Assembly: GCF_017347095.1 (NCBI RefSeq)
Contig: NZ_JADPRZ010000002.1
Location: forward strand, 62,001 to 126,000
Direction of reading: 5' to 3'
Length of the DNA stretch: 64,000 bases
DNA from: Sporosarcina sp. E16_8
GTDB lineage: Bacteria; Bacillota; Bacilli; Bacillales_A; Planococcaceae
Below the pieces are notes generated by a model. It was not told the origin of the DNA, ran no database searches, and saw only the letters and a list, made by a program, of their open reading frames with translations. Shown piece after piece: positions 18,124 to 26,450 of this stretch. Both the position numbers and the translations under genes were made by a program. Positions within the stretch are counted from its first letter, which is position 1. Every line of letters starts with the position of its first letter.

Positions 18124-20748
18124 TCACTTCGTATCGTACCAAGATAATCCGAATGCCCACTCAACTTTCAATGGCACGTCAAGCGCAAGAGCTGACTCCA
18201 TCACTTCAGGTACGATTACTTTTAGTTTCTCAATTTCCTCTTCTGGTGCTTCAAAGATCAATTCATCATGCACTTGTAGGAGCATACGTGTCTGCATCCC
18301 TTCAACTTCTAGCCTATTAGCCATTTCAATCATTGCTTTTTTAATAATATCGGCCGCACTTCCTTGAATCGGTGTATTCATAGCTGTCCGTTCCGCAAAA
18401 CTTCTCAAGTTAAAATTCGAACTTGTAATTTCCGGCAAATACCGTCTGCGGTTCATAAGCGTCGTCACATAGCCTTTCCTTTTCGCTTCTGCAACAATAT
18501 CGCTCATATACTGTTTGACTCCTGGAAAACTACCAAGATAAGTATCGATGAATTGCGCTGCGTCTTTCCGCGAAATATCCAAGTTTTGCGAAAGTCCGTA
18601 ATCGCTTATCCCGTAGACAATTCCAAAGTTGACCGCTTTGGCTGCTCGACGCATGTCTGACGTCACTGAATCTTCATCAACACCGAAAACGTCCATTGCT
18701 GTCTTCGTGTGAATATCTGCACCTGCACGGAAAGCTTCAATCAGTTTTTCGTCCTGCGACATATGTGCGAGCACACGCAATTCAATTTGAGAATAGTCCG
18801 CTGCAAATAGATACCAGCCCGGTTCGGATGGAACGAACGCCGCACGAATCTTTCTACCCTCTTCAAGCCGTACTGGTATGTTCTGCAAATTGGGATTGAT
18901 GGAGCTAAGTCGTCCTGTCGTCGTGAGCGCTTGCTGGAAACGGGTATGAATCTTGCCATCCTCGTGAATTTCTTTCAATAGTCCCTCGATATACGTCGAG
19001 TTCAATTTACCGAGTTGGCGATAGTTCAATATGTGGCTAATAATTTCATGTTCGCTTTCAAGCTTCTCAAGCACGTCCGCCGCAGTCGAATAGCCCGTTT
19101 TCGTCTTTTTAATTGGAGTAAGTCCGATTTTCTCAAAAAGGATGACACCGAGCTGTTTAGGCGAATTAATGTTGAACTTTTCTCCTGCAATTTCATAAAT
19201 AGTTGTTTCAAGTGTGGCCAGTTTAGCAGACAATTCCGTTCCAATTGTCAGAAGCGTCTCCCGGTCGGTCTTAACACCAGTCGTTTCCATTTTCGCAAGA
19301 ATCGCCGCGAGCGGTAACTCGAGTTCATGGTATAGATCATATTGATCATTATCTTGTAATTTTTCTTCGATCTCAGCATGCAATTTCCAAATCGCCAGCG
19401 CTTTCCGCCCTGCGTGGTCTGCAATTACTTCTTCAGTCGGTATTGCTTTCTTAGCACCTTTTCCATAAACCACTTCATCCTGTTCGACTTCCGTGTAACC
19501 GAACTCTCTTGTAATAGAAGCTACATCTGTATAAGTCGTCGAAGGATTGACGATATAGGTTGCAAGTAACAGGTCAAACTGGAAACCTTCTGCTTCGAGG
19601 CCTTGACGCGCTAGTGATGCACTAGCCGCTTTCGAATCGGACGAGTATTTTAGCTTGTCCGTATTTTGTAGCCAGTTTTTAAACGGCGTCGATGCCTTTG
19701 CGACTTCAAGTGGGATAAATAGGATGTTTTTTTCATCCACCAAACTAATGCCCAAAATCTCTGCAGTTAAATAGTTTTCATCCATCATTTCAACATGGAT
19801 TGCCATTTCGTTTGATAAATACTTATCCGAAAGCTCAGAAACAATCGTGACTTCAATCGCTTCTTTCGGTTCCTCAGCTGCTTGGGGAGTAATTTTATCG
19901 AGGAGTGTCTTAAATTTCAACTCCCGATAAATACTCGACACTTCATCCATATCAGGTCCGTCATACGCTAAATCATTTATGGAAACCGTGATTGGTGCAT
20001 TCACTTCAATTGTCGCAAGATCTTTGCTCATGAACGCTTGCGCTTCATTTTCCGTCAAATTCTGATTCAGTTTTTTAGCAGTAATGTTAGCAAGAGATTT
20101 GTACACATTTTCAATCGAACCGTATTCGATTAGCAATTTGAGCGCAGTCTTCTCCCCGACTCCAGGAACGCCAGGAATATTATCGGATGCATCACCCATT
20201 AATCCTTTCATATCAATAATTTGATGGGGCTCTATGCCGTATTTCTCCATGATGTGTTCAGGCGTGTATTTCTCAATATCCGTCATCCCTTTTCGGGTGA
20301 TGAACACCGTCGTATGGTTACTGGCAAGTTGCGTTAAATCCTTATCCCCTGAAATGACAACGATTTCGGAACCGTCTGCATCTCCCGCTTTACTAAGCGT
20401 GCCGATGATATCATCCGCTTCGTACTGATCCAGTTCGTACTGGGGGATATTGTATGCTTCAAGTAACTTGCGCAAATATGGAAATTGCTCCGATAATTCA
20501 TGTGGAGTTTTCTGACGCCCACCTTTATATTCTCCGTATGTTTTATGCCTAAATGTTGTTTTTCCAGCATCCCAAGCCACAAGAATATGCGTAGGTTTTT
20601 CATCCTCAAGGATGTTTTGTAGCATCATTGTGAAGCCATATACCGCATTGGTATGGATCCCGTTATCATTTGTTAATAAAGGCAATGCAAAAAATGCTCG
20701 GTATGCAAGACTGTTTCCATCGAGTAATACAATTTTCTTTGTCGTCAT
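18124..20748 (-). CDS. polA: DNA polymerase I
   Basis: 874 residues from the ATG at 20748 (MTTKKIVLLDGNSLAYRAF), chosen because GGGAGTGG precedes it and it aligns with Bacillus PolA. A longer frame starts in the att core. Domains: 5'-3' flap nuclease (to about 290, GVPGVGEKTA), a 3'-5' exonuclease-like domain that looks degenerate as in other Bacilli, and the polymerase (DYSQIELRVLAH, KAVNFGIVYG, VHDELIFE). It processes Okazaki fragments and fills repair gaps. The prophage attL core ends about 42 bp upstream, so its native upstream DNA now lies 42.7 kb away. Confidence 0.96.
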   Translation of the reverse strand: MTTKKIVLLDGNSLAYRAFFALPLLTNDNGIHTNAVYGFTMMLQNILEDEKPTHILVAWDAGKTTFRHKTYGEYKGGRQKTPHELSEQFPYLRKLLEAYNIPQYELDQYEADDIIGTLSKAGDADGSEIVVISGDKDLTQLASNHTTVFITRKGMTDIEKYTPEHIMEKYGIEPHQIIDMKGLMGDASDNIPGVPGVGEKTALKLLIEYGSIENVYKSLANITAKKLNQNLTENEAQAFMSKDLATIEVNAPITVSINDLAYDGPDMDEVSSIYRELKFKTLLDKITPQAAEEPKEAIEVTIVSELSDKYLSNEMAIHVEMMDENYLTAEILGISLVDEKNILFIPLEVAKASTPFKNWLQNTDKLKYSSDSKAASASLARQGLEAEGFQFDLLLATYIVNPSTTYTDVASITREFGYTEVEQDEVVYGKGAKKAIPTEEVIADHAGRKALAIWKLHAEIEEKLQDNDQYDLYHELELPLAAILAKMETTGVKTDRETLLTIGTELSAKLATLETTIYEIAGEKFNINSPKQLGVILFEKIGLTPIKKTKTGYSTAADVLEKLESEHEIISHILNYRQLGKLNSTYIEGLLKEIHEDGKIHTRFQQALTTTGRLSSINPNLQNIPVRLEEGRKIRAAFVPSEPGWYLFAADYSQIELRVLAHMSQDEKLIEAFRAGADIHTKTAMDVFGVDEDSVTSDMRRAAKAVNFGIVYGISDYGLSQNLDISRKDAAQFIDTYLGSFPGVKQYMSDIVAEAKRKGYVTTLMNRRRYLPEITSSNFNLRSFAERTAMNTPIQGSAADIIKKAMIEMANRLEVEGMQTRMLLQVHDELIFEAPEEEIEKLKVIVPEVMESALALDVPLKVEWAFGLSWYDTK

Positions 20749-20789
20749 GTACATTCCACTCCCATTCAAAAAAACGTCATCTTCATTCA

Positions 20790-20803
20790 TCTTACCACGG
20801 GGG
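20790..20803. mobile_element. attL core
   Basis: TCTTACCACGGGGG, repeated exactly at 63512-63525. It sits between the polA start and phage DNA. Confidence 0.8.
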
Positions 20804-20942
20804 CAAGTTAGCTATTCGGTGTTTAAAGGGTTCGTAAAGCATTTTGTATATTACAAGTATATTACTTACTAACTTCTACACGTTTTCAGAGCAACTTAAA
20901 CAACAGCTGCAGTCATTTAAGTATAACCAAACAAGTAGTCAT

Positions 20943-20976
20943 CAGCCACCTTCTTATATAGAAGGTGGCTGTTTTT
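20943..20976 (+). terminator. Terminator-like hairpin near attL
   Basis: CAGCCACCTTC / GAAGGTGGCTG with a short loop, then TTTTT on the plus strand. No plus-strand gene is evident upstream. It would block transcription leaving the polA side into the phage. Confidence 0.7.
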
Positions 20977-21134
20977 GAATTAATAAGTATCGGGGGAGAC
21001 GGCGGGAGTCGCATCGTTCATTATTACCTATAACAAATACTTGTTAAAAGTCAGCAATAGTAACGATTTATCTTAAGTAGGATGCAGATATTTTCGATTA
21101 ATATTAATGAATTGTATGCCAATAAGTATGCCGC

Positions 21135-21170
21135 TAATTGAGGGAAGCGTAACTGCTCCCTCTTTTTTAT
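21135..21170 (+). terminator. Plus-strand terminator facing the ParM-like operon
   Basis: GAGGGAAGC / GCTCCCTC (one bulged base) followed by TCTTTTTTATTT. It overlaps the 3' end of the convergent 68-residue gene. Confidence 0.6.
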
Positions 21171-21373
21171 TTAACCACAATCTGATAAACGAACTCCACA
21201 CCGTCCGCGAAATAATGTCCAACCTCACCACGTTCAATTGCTTTGTAATCTTCCCCTTCAAACCTATCCCGTTCCACAAAATCCAAAACAGCATCCAATG
21301 AATTTACCTTAACACTTGAATCAAATACATCCCCGCCCCGATATTTCCGATGCTTACAGATTGTATATGTCAT
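21167..21373 (-). CDS. Hypothetical protein downstream of the ParM/ParR-like pair
   Basis: 68 residues, mixed alpha/beta in appearance, with FVERDRFEGEDYKAIERGEVG in the middle. There is no signal peptide or membrane segment. GGGGGAATTTAG precedes the ATG. It lies 15 bp after the ribbon-helix-helix gene on the same strand, so it is the third gene of this operon. I do not recognise a family. Confidence 0.75.
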   Translation of the reverse strand: MTYTICKHRKYRGGDVFDSSVKVNSLDAVLDFVERDRFEGEDYKAIERGEVGHYFADGVEFVYQIVVK

Positions 21374-21388
21374 CTAAATTCCCCCTTT

Positions 21389-21613
21389 TTATAAATACCC
21401 ATCCATTAAATCATCATCGCCATTGTCCTCCTGCTCAACTACCACTGGAGCCGAATACACCCTCGCACCACCATCGCGATCTTGTGCAATCAATCGTTTA
21501 ATGTAACGACTAAACTTTCCCTTATCTTCTTTACTCTCTGCATATTTCAGCAACTTCACTTCATATTCATCCGTTAAATCAAAACTAATCGATTTTGTTT
21601 TCCTACCTTTCAT
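21389..21613 (-). CDS. ParR-like small DNA-binding protein (predicted ribbon-helix-helix)
   Basis: 74 residues. The N-terminal KTKSISFDLTDEYEVKLLKY looks like a ribbon-helix-helix strand plus helix, continued by a second basic helix (FSRYIKRLIAQ). The acidic tail resembles the filament-contacting tails of ParR adaptors. Its start overlaps the stop of the actin-like gene, matching parM-parR order in type II partition operons. The ParR role is inferred from position and shape. Confidence 0.65.
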   Translation of the reverse strand: MKGRKTKSISFDLTDEYEVKLLKYAESKEDKGKFSRYIKRLIAQDRDGGARVYSAPVVVEQEDNGDDDLMDGYL

Positions 21614-22470
21614 TTAAATGCACCACGGGCCAATTTATAAAAACCAATTGCATTTGCGAAAACAGGATCCGCAATCGTTACACGTCCATCATCATTTAGC
21701 ATTGGCTGCATTAAGCGCGCATTTGGATAGTGCGTTATGATGTGCGGCAACATTTCCACCGCTATCCCTCCACAAAGATATACAGCATCATTCTTGCTCC
21801 ATTTAAACTTTGTTGTCGAGCGCACGATACCCATAGCCACACTTGCTAAATCATCTTTATTCGTGACCGTTTCCATTCCGAAATTAAACGTATCAGAAGC
21901 GTTGTTGATATGCCTTTTATCTATGATAGTCGCCACGTTGACGGTGCCGCTTCCAATGTCAATGATTCGTACTGTCCCCATCTGCGGACTACTCCAAAAC
22001 GCTCCTGAACCTTCTGCCGCTACTCTGACATCTTGAATGTGGATAGACTGCTGTTTGCCATTCACAGTGAAAACATGATGACCAATCAGCATCTCTTGAA
22101 TCTTCTTTTTTTCCGAATCCTTGTGACTAACAATAGGCTGCCCAGTAACTAAGCGGACGTTTTCTGTCCCTGGACAATACTTATTAATATAGCGATAGAC
22201 TGCCAACAGTACGCGGATCAATGTATCGTCGTGCGCTTTGCTGTCCCCGTACATGGATGCTCCACCATAGATATCTTCGTATACCGCGATAGTCCCCGCA
22301 AATCCTTTTCTTCCACCGATGCAAAACTCCATGTCATCATCCGCAAACGACTCCACGATGTCGCGCTCAAACCAATCGCAAATAGCTGTACGATATGAAT
22401 CAATCCCGAATGGCCCGACAACCTTGCCCCGATGATTCCCTGCGTCAATCCCCAATATTAAATTACTCAA
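21610..22470 (-). CDS. Actin-like ATPase, ParM/Alp type
   Basis: 286 residues from a TTG with GGAGGG six bases upstream. The actin-fold motifs are present: phosphate-1 loop LILGIDAGNHRGK at the N-terminus, phosphate-2 loop IIDIGSGTVNVATI (about 185), and adenosine motif YLCGGIAVEM (about 243). This is a bacterial actin of the plasmid-partition class, not MreB or FtsA. It is expected to form filaments that move or segregate DNA bound by the small downstream protein. Two palindromic repeats lie immediately upstream. Presence in an integrating phage is unusual; phage-encoded actins such as AlpC move phage DNA in other hosts. Confidence 0.85.
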   Translation of the reverse strand: MSNLILGIDAGNHRGKVVGPFGIDSYRTAICDWFERDIVESFADDDMEFCIGGRKGFAGTIAVYEDIYGGASMYGDSKAHDDTLIRVLLAVYRYINKYCPGTENVRLVTGQPIVSHKDSEKKKIQEMLIGHHVFTVNGKQQSIHIQDVRVAAEGSGAFWSSPQMGTVRIIDIGSGTVNVATIIDKRHINNASDTFNFGMETVTNKDDLASVAMGIVRSTTKFKWSKNDAVYLCGGIAVEMLPHIITHYPNARLMQPMLNDDGRVTIADPVFANAIGFYKLARGAFK

Positions 22471-22487
22471 ATGATTCCCTCCACAAG

Positions 22488-22550
22488 TTTTATTACGCAT
22501 GTAGTAAATTCGGGAGGATTCCCGAGAGCTTTTATTACGCTTGTAGTAAA
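22488..22550. promoter_or_regulatory. Centromere/operator-like paired repeats upstream of the ParM-like gene
   Basis: TTTTATTACGC(A/T)TGTAGTAAA occurs at 22488-22508 and 22530-22550, a 42-bp (four-turn) step. Each copy contains an imperfect palindrome TTATTACGCATGTAGTAA. Between them TCGGGA / TCCCGA can form a small hairpin. This placement matches parC sites to which ParR binds, and would also allow autoregulation. Confidence 0.7.
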
Positions 22551-22565
22551 GGATATGTATGCGGA

Positions 22566-22600
22566 CGAAAAAAAGAACCAGACAATTTACGCCCGGTTCA
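22566..22600 (-). terminator. Terminator after the 30-residue gene
   Basis: On the minus strand GAACCGGGC pairs with GTCTGGTTC (including G-U pairs) and leads into TTTTTTT. It overlaps the stop codon of the small gene and separates it from the ParM operon. Confidence 0.75.
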
Positions 22601-22690
22601 TTTCTTTGGTTTCTTTTTAGCGGGTATTCCGTGTTTCCGTCCACTTTCCACTATCTTCCGAGCCAGTTCTGCCGCTTCTTCTTTCGTCAT
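22598..22690 (-). CDS. 30-residue basic peptide
   Basis: MTKEEAAELARKIVESGRKH continues into a Lys-rich tail (GIPAKKKPKK). GGAGAG lies eight bases before the ATG, and a terminator follows directly. The compact gene-plus-terminator layout supports it being real. The function is unknown; the helix plus basic tail could bind nucleic acid. Confidence 0.6.
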   Translation of the reverse strand: MTKEEAAELARKIVESGRKHGIPAKKKPKK

Positions 22691-22834
22691 TTGAGCCACT
22701 CTCCTCTATATAGTGGAGTCTGGCCAGGCTTACGAAAATATATACATACCACTCCCCCACCGTTCATACATTGAGTTTATAGCCGCTAAACTATGGCACT
22801 GTCGCGGGACTAAATTGAGATTAGGAGGATCGTT

Positions 22835-23464
22835 ATGGAAGTGGGGAAGGGTAGAAAGGTGAGGTCCGATAAAAAAAGAGAGATCCAGCCGACGATTTCG
22901 AAAGAATTACGGGAATGTATTTTTCGTTTATCGTACATTACTGACACCCCAGTAAAGGATGTTGCTGAAGCTGTTTGCGTCAGTGGTATCGGTCGCAAGA
23001 AAGTTATCAGCTACTTGTCCCAAAACTTTCGAAGAGACGTGAGAGTGGACAACACGCTGTACATGGGCGATATGGATCGTGCTCCAGTTAAAAAAAGAAC
23101 CGCGGCCGGTCGGTCCGAACGTATATCGATCAGATTCCGAGGGCAAACTTATGAATCCATCCACACTCTCGCCTATGCGCTGGACTGTACCACGTCGCGG
23201 GCTTGCGCTTTGTTACTTGATGCCAGCATTCGAGATGTTGATTTCGTGAACGACTTTGTGGAAGAATATCTAAAAAAATATATAGATGAACATCGGATGG
23301 GTGAATTGAAAAAGGTACTCAAATATGTGAATGCGAACAATCCGTATGATGAAACGATTTCGTGGGCGCGATTACTTTCCTATATGGTAGAGGAAGTTAA
23401 AGTTCACGCTGAAAAGGTTCAAGATACTGTATCAGATTTCATCGTTAATAATTGGAAAAGGTAA
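22835..23464 (+). CDS. Predicted DNA-binding protein with duplicated ribbon-helix-helix-like units
   Basis: 209 residues. Two segments look like copies of one strand-helix-helix unit: QPTISKELRECIFRLSYITD followed by a helix (about 19-52), and SIRFRGQTYESIHTLAYALD followed by a helix (about 98-132). An acidic, helical C-terminal part follows. AGGAGG precedes the ATG. It is divergent from the ParM-like module across about 140 bp. I know no family for it; a regulator or centromere-binding role is inference. Confidence 0.75.
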   Translation: MEVGKGRKVRSDKKREIQPTISKELRECIFRLSYITDTPVKDVAEAVCVSGIGRKKVISYLSQNFRRDVRVDNTLYMGDMDRAPVKKRTAAGRSERISIRFRGQTYESIHTLAYALDCTTSRACALLLDASIRDVDFVNDFVEEYLKKYIDEHRMGELKKVLKYVNANNPYDETISWARLLSYMVEEVKVHAEKVQDTVSDFIVNNWKR

Positions 23465-23543
23465 GGGCTCGCCGTCCACATATTGCCACTTTATCCACAA
23501 TGCAGTACGATAGAACTAACAGATAATATTGGAGGAATGTAAA

Positions 23544-24101
23544 TTGAAAAAACTTATTGGATTACTAATGTTATCAATGGCCCTTGTATTAGCGGGCTGT
23601 GGAGATGATAGCGTGAAGGATAACACGCCAAAAGAAGATAATCAAACACCCGTTTCTTCCGACAAAACAAGTGCAGGAAAAAGTAAAGATGTTTATTTTA
23701 GAGACAACGAAGCAAAATTGGAAGATTTAAAAATAAATATTAAAGAAACAAAAGTAATCAAAGTAGGAGAAGAAGGTAACGAATATGGAGAAAATCCAGT
23801 ATTGGCAATCTGGTACAGTACAACAAACTTAAGCGATAAAGACATCGATCCAACTACGGCTTGGATAGCTGTATTTACAGTTATTCAAGACAACAATCCA
23901 AATGCCATTAATGAATTAGGAATCACTTCATCACCTGATGACAGGTTTTTAGATTCGCAGTTAGAAACAATCAAAAAGGACGGTACTGTAGAAAATGCTG
24001 TCGCTTACGAGTTGGATGATTTAGAAACTCCAGTCACGTTAGTTGCCAATCAAGGATATGATGGTGACGAATTAGGGCGACAAGATTATGAAGTGAAGTA
24101 A
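23544..24101 (+). CDS. DUF5067-type lipoprotein
   Basis: 185 residues from TTG at 23544, which GGAGG supports. The signal peptide ends in LVLAGC (lipobox). The mature part is a beta-rich domain with VLAIWYSTTNLSDKDIDP and TAWIAVFTVIQDNN, as in DUF5067 (telomeric-repeat-factor-like immunoglobulin fold) lipoproteins. It is expressed alone, opposite to the lysis genes, the usual layout for lysogeny-expressed extra genes. Some phage lipoproteins block superinfection, but that role here is only a possibility. Confidence 0.8.
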   Translation: MKKLIGLLMLSMALVLAGCGDDSVKDNTPKEDNQTPVSSDKTSAGKSKDVYFRDNEAKLEDLKINIKETKVIKVGEEGNEYGENPVLAIWYSTTNLSDKDIDPTTAWIAVFTVIQDNNPNAINELGITSSPDDRFLDSQLETIKKDGTVENAVAYELDDLETPVTLVANQGYDGDELGRQDYEVK

Positions 24102-24113
24102 TAAATGGCAAAT

Positions 24114-24161
24114 AAAAAAAGCGGTCTTCCACAATCAAATCTGTGGGAAGCCGCTTTTTTT
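24114..24161. terminator. Bidirectional terminator between lipoprotein and endolysin
   Basis: AAAAAAAGCGG-CTTCCACA pairs with TGTGG-AAG-CCGCTTTTTTT, with one internal mismatch pair. A and T tracts flank it, and the two genes converge here. Confidence 0.9.
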
Positions 24162-24165
24162 GTTC

Positions 24166-24792
24166 TTACTTATTTACTGCTACAGTGTATTTAACCGCTA
24201 ACCCCAATACATCCGCATCTGTAATTGTGCCATACGCTAACTTGTCATCCCATGATGCATGAGCACCTGCCTTCACAGCAGCAGCTACAATGATCTGTCG
24301 GTGCGCTTTGCTCAGTAAAGATGTTTCAGTTTCCGTTTTTAAAGTTGGGCTTGAAAATTTCAACTCGTCATCCTCCTTTATAGGCACATCATGTGCAACA
24401 ATACCTGCAGGCGCTTTCCAATTCGGCTTAACCTCAAAATGTGGACGGTCAACAGTGCCTACCCAATCCCCACCCCATGTGATACCGAGTTTCCGAGCAA
24501 TCGCTCCTGCTTTGATAAGTGTGGCCGTATCATACAGTGCGACAGGAGGACTGACCGCAATGTCCCATGCTAAACGTGTCATGTGATTACTGTTTTTCGT
24601 CCATGTCACAACTTGACCAGGACGACTTCGCCCTTGCTCATATAGATAGTTCTGCCGCGCCTGTGGACGGTGTGTTTCTGTAATGAATACTTTGACTCCT
24701 GCTTTTTCGCACTCCTGCAGAAACAGCCTACAAGCTGTTTGGGCAGTTGGGTGTAATTCGTTTAAGTCTCTACATGTGGAGGTTACATTCAT
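24166..24792 (-). CDS. Endolysin, M15 L-alanyl-D-glutamate-type peptidase
   Basis: 208 residues. The N-terminal peptidase has the VanY/CwlK-type motifs ETHRPQARQNYLYEQGRS, SNHMTRLAWDI (His and Asp metal ligands) and RPHFEV (second His). After a linker (about 135-155) a C-terminal region (KAHRQIIVAAAVKAGAHASW) probably binds the wall. It cuts the peptide stem of peptidoglycan at lysis. It overlaps the holin stop by four bases. Confidence 0.92.
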   Translation of the reverse strand: MNVTSTCRDLNELHPTAQTACRLFLQECEKAGVKVFITETHRPQARQNYLYEQGRSRPGQVVTWTKNSNHMTRLAWDIAVSPPVALYDTATLIKAGAIARKLGITWGGDWVGTVDRPHFEVKPNWKAPAGIVAHDVPIKEDDELKFSSPTLKTETETSLLSKAHRQIIVAAAVKAGAHASWDDKLAYGTITDADVLGLAVKYTVAVNK

Positions 24793-25262
24793 TGTCTTCC
24801 CTCCTCATTGGATTTATCTATCAGTTCATCAACCTTAGCGCTGATTGCATTATCAATCCTAGCCTCATTTAATTGACGATCTACTTTCGAACCAATCAAT
24901 TCTTCCCGAATTTCTTCTGAAAAAGACTGATTACTAGACTCGATAACCTTCAACTTTTCTGCTAGTCCAGCAGGAACCAATACACCTAACTCCGCCATGT
25001 TTTCGATGATTGACAACCCCTCATTCGCTAGATAGAAAAGCAACGTCGCAAACGTAAGAACTCCATCCAAACTTAATACCACGTCAATCACGTTAGCCAA
25101 TATAATCATGACCAACACCAACAGTTTACGAGCATAGCCGAATAAGCTTTTCCGACTCCACAAGTTTTGATTCTTTGATGCCTTAAATAATCCTGTGATA
25201 ACATCCAGTGCCATTAGCAGCAACAGTAAATGTAGATACTTAACTCCACCAAACAAATACAT
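24789..25262 (-). CDS. Phage holin (toxin-secretion/lysis holin family)
   Basis: About 157 residues from the ATG at 25262. Three hydrophobic helices include LHLLLLLMALDVITGLFKA, whose D-x-x-T-G-x-x-A is the family hallmark. A charged helical tail follows. It forms the membrane hole that releases endolysin. The start is uncertain: AGGAG lies 17-23 bases upstream, and a GTG is two codons earlier. The open frame runs back to 25352 but crosses the recombinase terminator, so that longer form is unlikely. Confidence 0.87.
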   Translation of the reverse strand: MYLFGGVKYLHLLLLLMALDVITGLFKASKNQNLWSRKSLFGYARKLLVLVMIILANVIDVVLSLDGVLTFATLLFYLANEGLSIIENMAELGVLVPAGLAEKLKVIESSNQSFSEEIREELIGSKVDRQLNEARIDNAISAKVDELIDKSNEEGRQ

Positions 25263-25319
25263 ATGCACGATGTCTAAATTTAAAACTCCTATGATTACCC
25301 ACCCCTTATTTTTGAGTAA

Positions 25320-25349
25320 AGAAAAAGAACGCCCTGGTGTGGACGTCCT
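25320..25349 (-). terminator. Terminator of the Xer-like recombinase gene
   Basis: On the minus strand GGACGTCC pairs with GGGCGTTC (including G-U pairs), followed by TTTTTC. It starts directly at the recombinase stop and isolates it from the holin. Confidence 0.65.
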
Positions 25350-26341
25350 CACTGAACATGATATTTTCTGTGCGCTTCTTTCTTTCGCTCCTCGGACACT
25401 TGGGCATAAACTTGGGTTGTCCCTATTGATTCATGCCCAAGTATAATTTGTACTTCCGTGATGTCGGCTCCGTTGTTTAACATGTTTGTCGCAAGCGTGT
25501 GACGCAACGTGTGTGGTGTGAATTTTTTGGATAAACTAGTCCTTTGCTCAATTTGCCGGATCTCTCTCTGAATCGTAGCTCCAACCATCCCTCTATACGG
25601 TTTTCTTTCTGTCACGAATAGCGACGGGCAATCATCTTCTCGACTATCAAGATACTTTTTCAAATGATAGAACGCTTTATATGATAGGTATACAATTCGT
25701 TCTTTGTCACCTTTACCAATTACGGATGCACTCATTGACTGCATATCGACATCATCCCTAACCATATCCGCCAATTCGGATAACCGACAGCCTGTCGAAT
25801 ACAAAACCTCCACAATAGCTCTTTCTCTCAGACTTCCACAAGCTTCTCTAACCATTTCCAAGTCTTCAGTAGATAAACCCTTCGAAATTCGTTTAGGTAG
25901 CTTAGGAGCTTTAATCTTTTTGGATGGATTACGCAATAAGAGTTCTTCCTGCACAAGCCAATTGAAAAGACTACGAATCACGAACAGCTTTTTTCCGACA
26001 GTGCTTGTCTTGATATTTTTGTTAGATGACAAATAATTTCGAATATCAATAGTGGTGATGTTGACAGTAGGCTTGTCCACGAACGCATGAAACAGTCTTA
26101 GTTCAATGGCGTAGTCTTTCAGAGTCTTATCGCTATACCCTTCTAATCTTTTAGCCGATAGAAACAGCTCTACTTTTTCAGGCAAATCTTGTTCAGATTC
26201 AATCTCAGTCTTTCTGTGGATCTGATAGTTCACTAACACTTCCTCTAATCGGATTTCTAACTTGATTAAATCAACATCCGGGAATAGGGTACTGGCTACC
26301 GAAATTAACTCACTTGATAAGCGACTTGTATCTTGCATCAT
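25349..26341 (-). CDS. Xer-like tyrosine recombinase (second full-length recombinase of the prophage)
   Basis: 330 residues: about 50 extra N-terminal residues, a SAM-like core-binding domain (VELFLSAKRLEGYSDKTLKDY), then a complete catalytic domain. The catalytic residues are Arg in STGCRLSELA, Lys in GKGDKERIV, His/Arg in HTLRHTLAT, His in LGHES and Tyr in TTQVYAQV. It is 37 kb from the attR integrase and not next to either att site. It may resolve multimers or invert DNA rather than integrate. It is divergent from a small HTH gene across three operators. Confidence 0.9.
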   Translation of the reverse strand: MMQDTSRLSSELISVASTLFPDVDLIKLEIRLEEVLVNYQIHRKTEIESEQDLPEKVELFLSAKRLEGYSDKTLKDYAIELRLFHAFVDKPTVNITTIDIRNYLSSNKNIKTSTVGKKLFVIRSLFNWLVQEELLLRNPSKKIKAPKLPKRISKGLSTEDLEMVREACGSLRERAIVEVLYSTGCRLSELADMVRDDVDMQSMSASVIGKGDKERIVYLSYKAFYHLKKYLDSREDDCPSLFVTERKPYRGMVGATIQREIRQIEQRTSLSKKFTPHTLRHTLATNMLNNGADITEVQIILGHESIGTTQVYAQVSEERKKEAHRKYHVQ

Positions 26342-26359
26342 ATTAATCTCTCCTTTTCA

Positions 26360-26426
26360 ATACGTTAAACGTATCATACACTAATACTCTTTACGTATCA
26401 AGCATAAAGTGATACCTTTAACGTAT
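26360..26426. promoter_or_regulatory. Three operator palindromes between the Xer-like and HTH genes
   Basis: ATACGTTAAACGTAT (26360-26374, a perfect 7-1-7 palindrome), ATACTCTTTACGTAT (26384-26398) and ATACCTTTAACGTAT (26412-26426) share the ACGTAT half-site. They fill the divergent promoter region. The neighbouring HTH protein is the likely binder. Confidence 0.8.
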
Positions 26427-26450
26427 CTTGTATTTAGGAGGGATAAATTC

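Larger units (their letters stand above)
20749..21166. other. Left phage end without a supported gene
   Basis: This stretch holds the attL core, an arm-like TTGTATATTAC (20844-20854, also at 63414-63424) and two plus-strand hairpin terminators. A 19-codon plus-strand frame (from 21081) ends just before the second terminator. It may be a peptide gene or a gene remnant, but support is thin. Confidence 0.5.

Noticed and set aside
20749-20790. PolA starting at 20790
   Set aside because: No ribosome site; the codon lies in the att core; family alignment begins at 20748.
23491-23499. Perfect DnaA box TTATCCACA near the partition module as a plasmid origin
   Set aside because: Single copy with no AT-rich iteron cluster; the same motif also occurs at about 46199 within the portal gene, so chance is likely.
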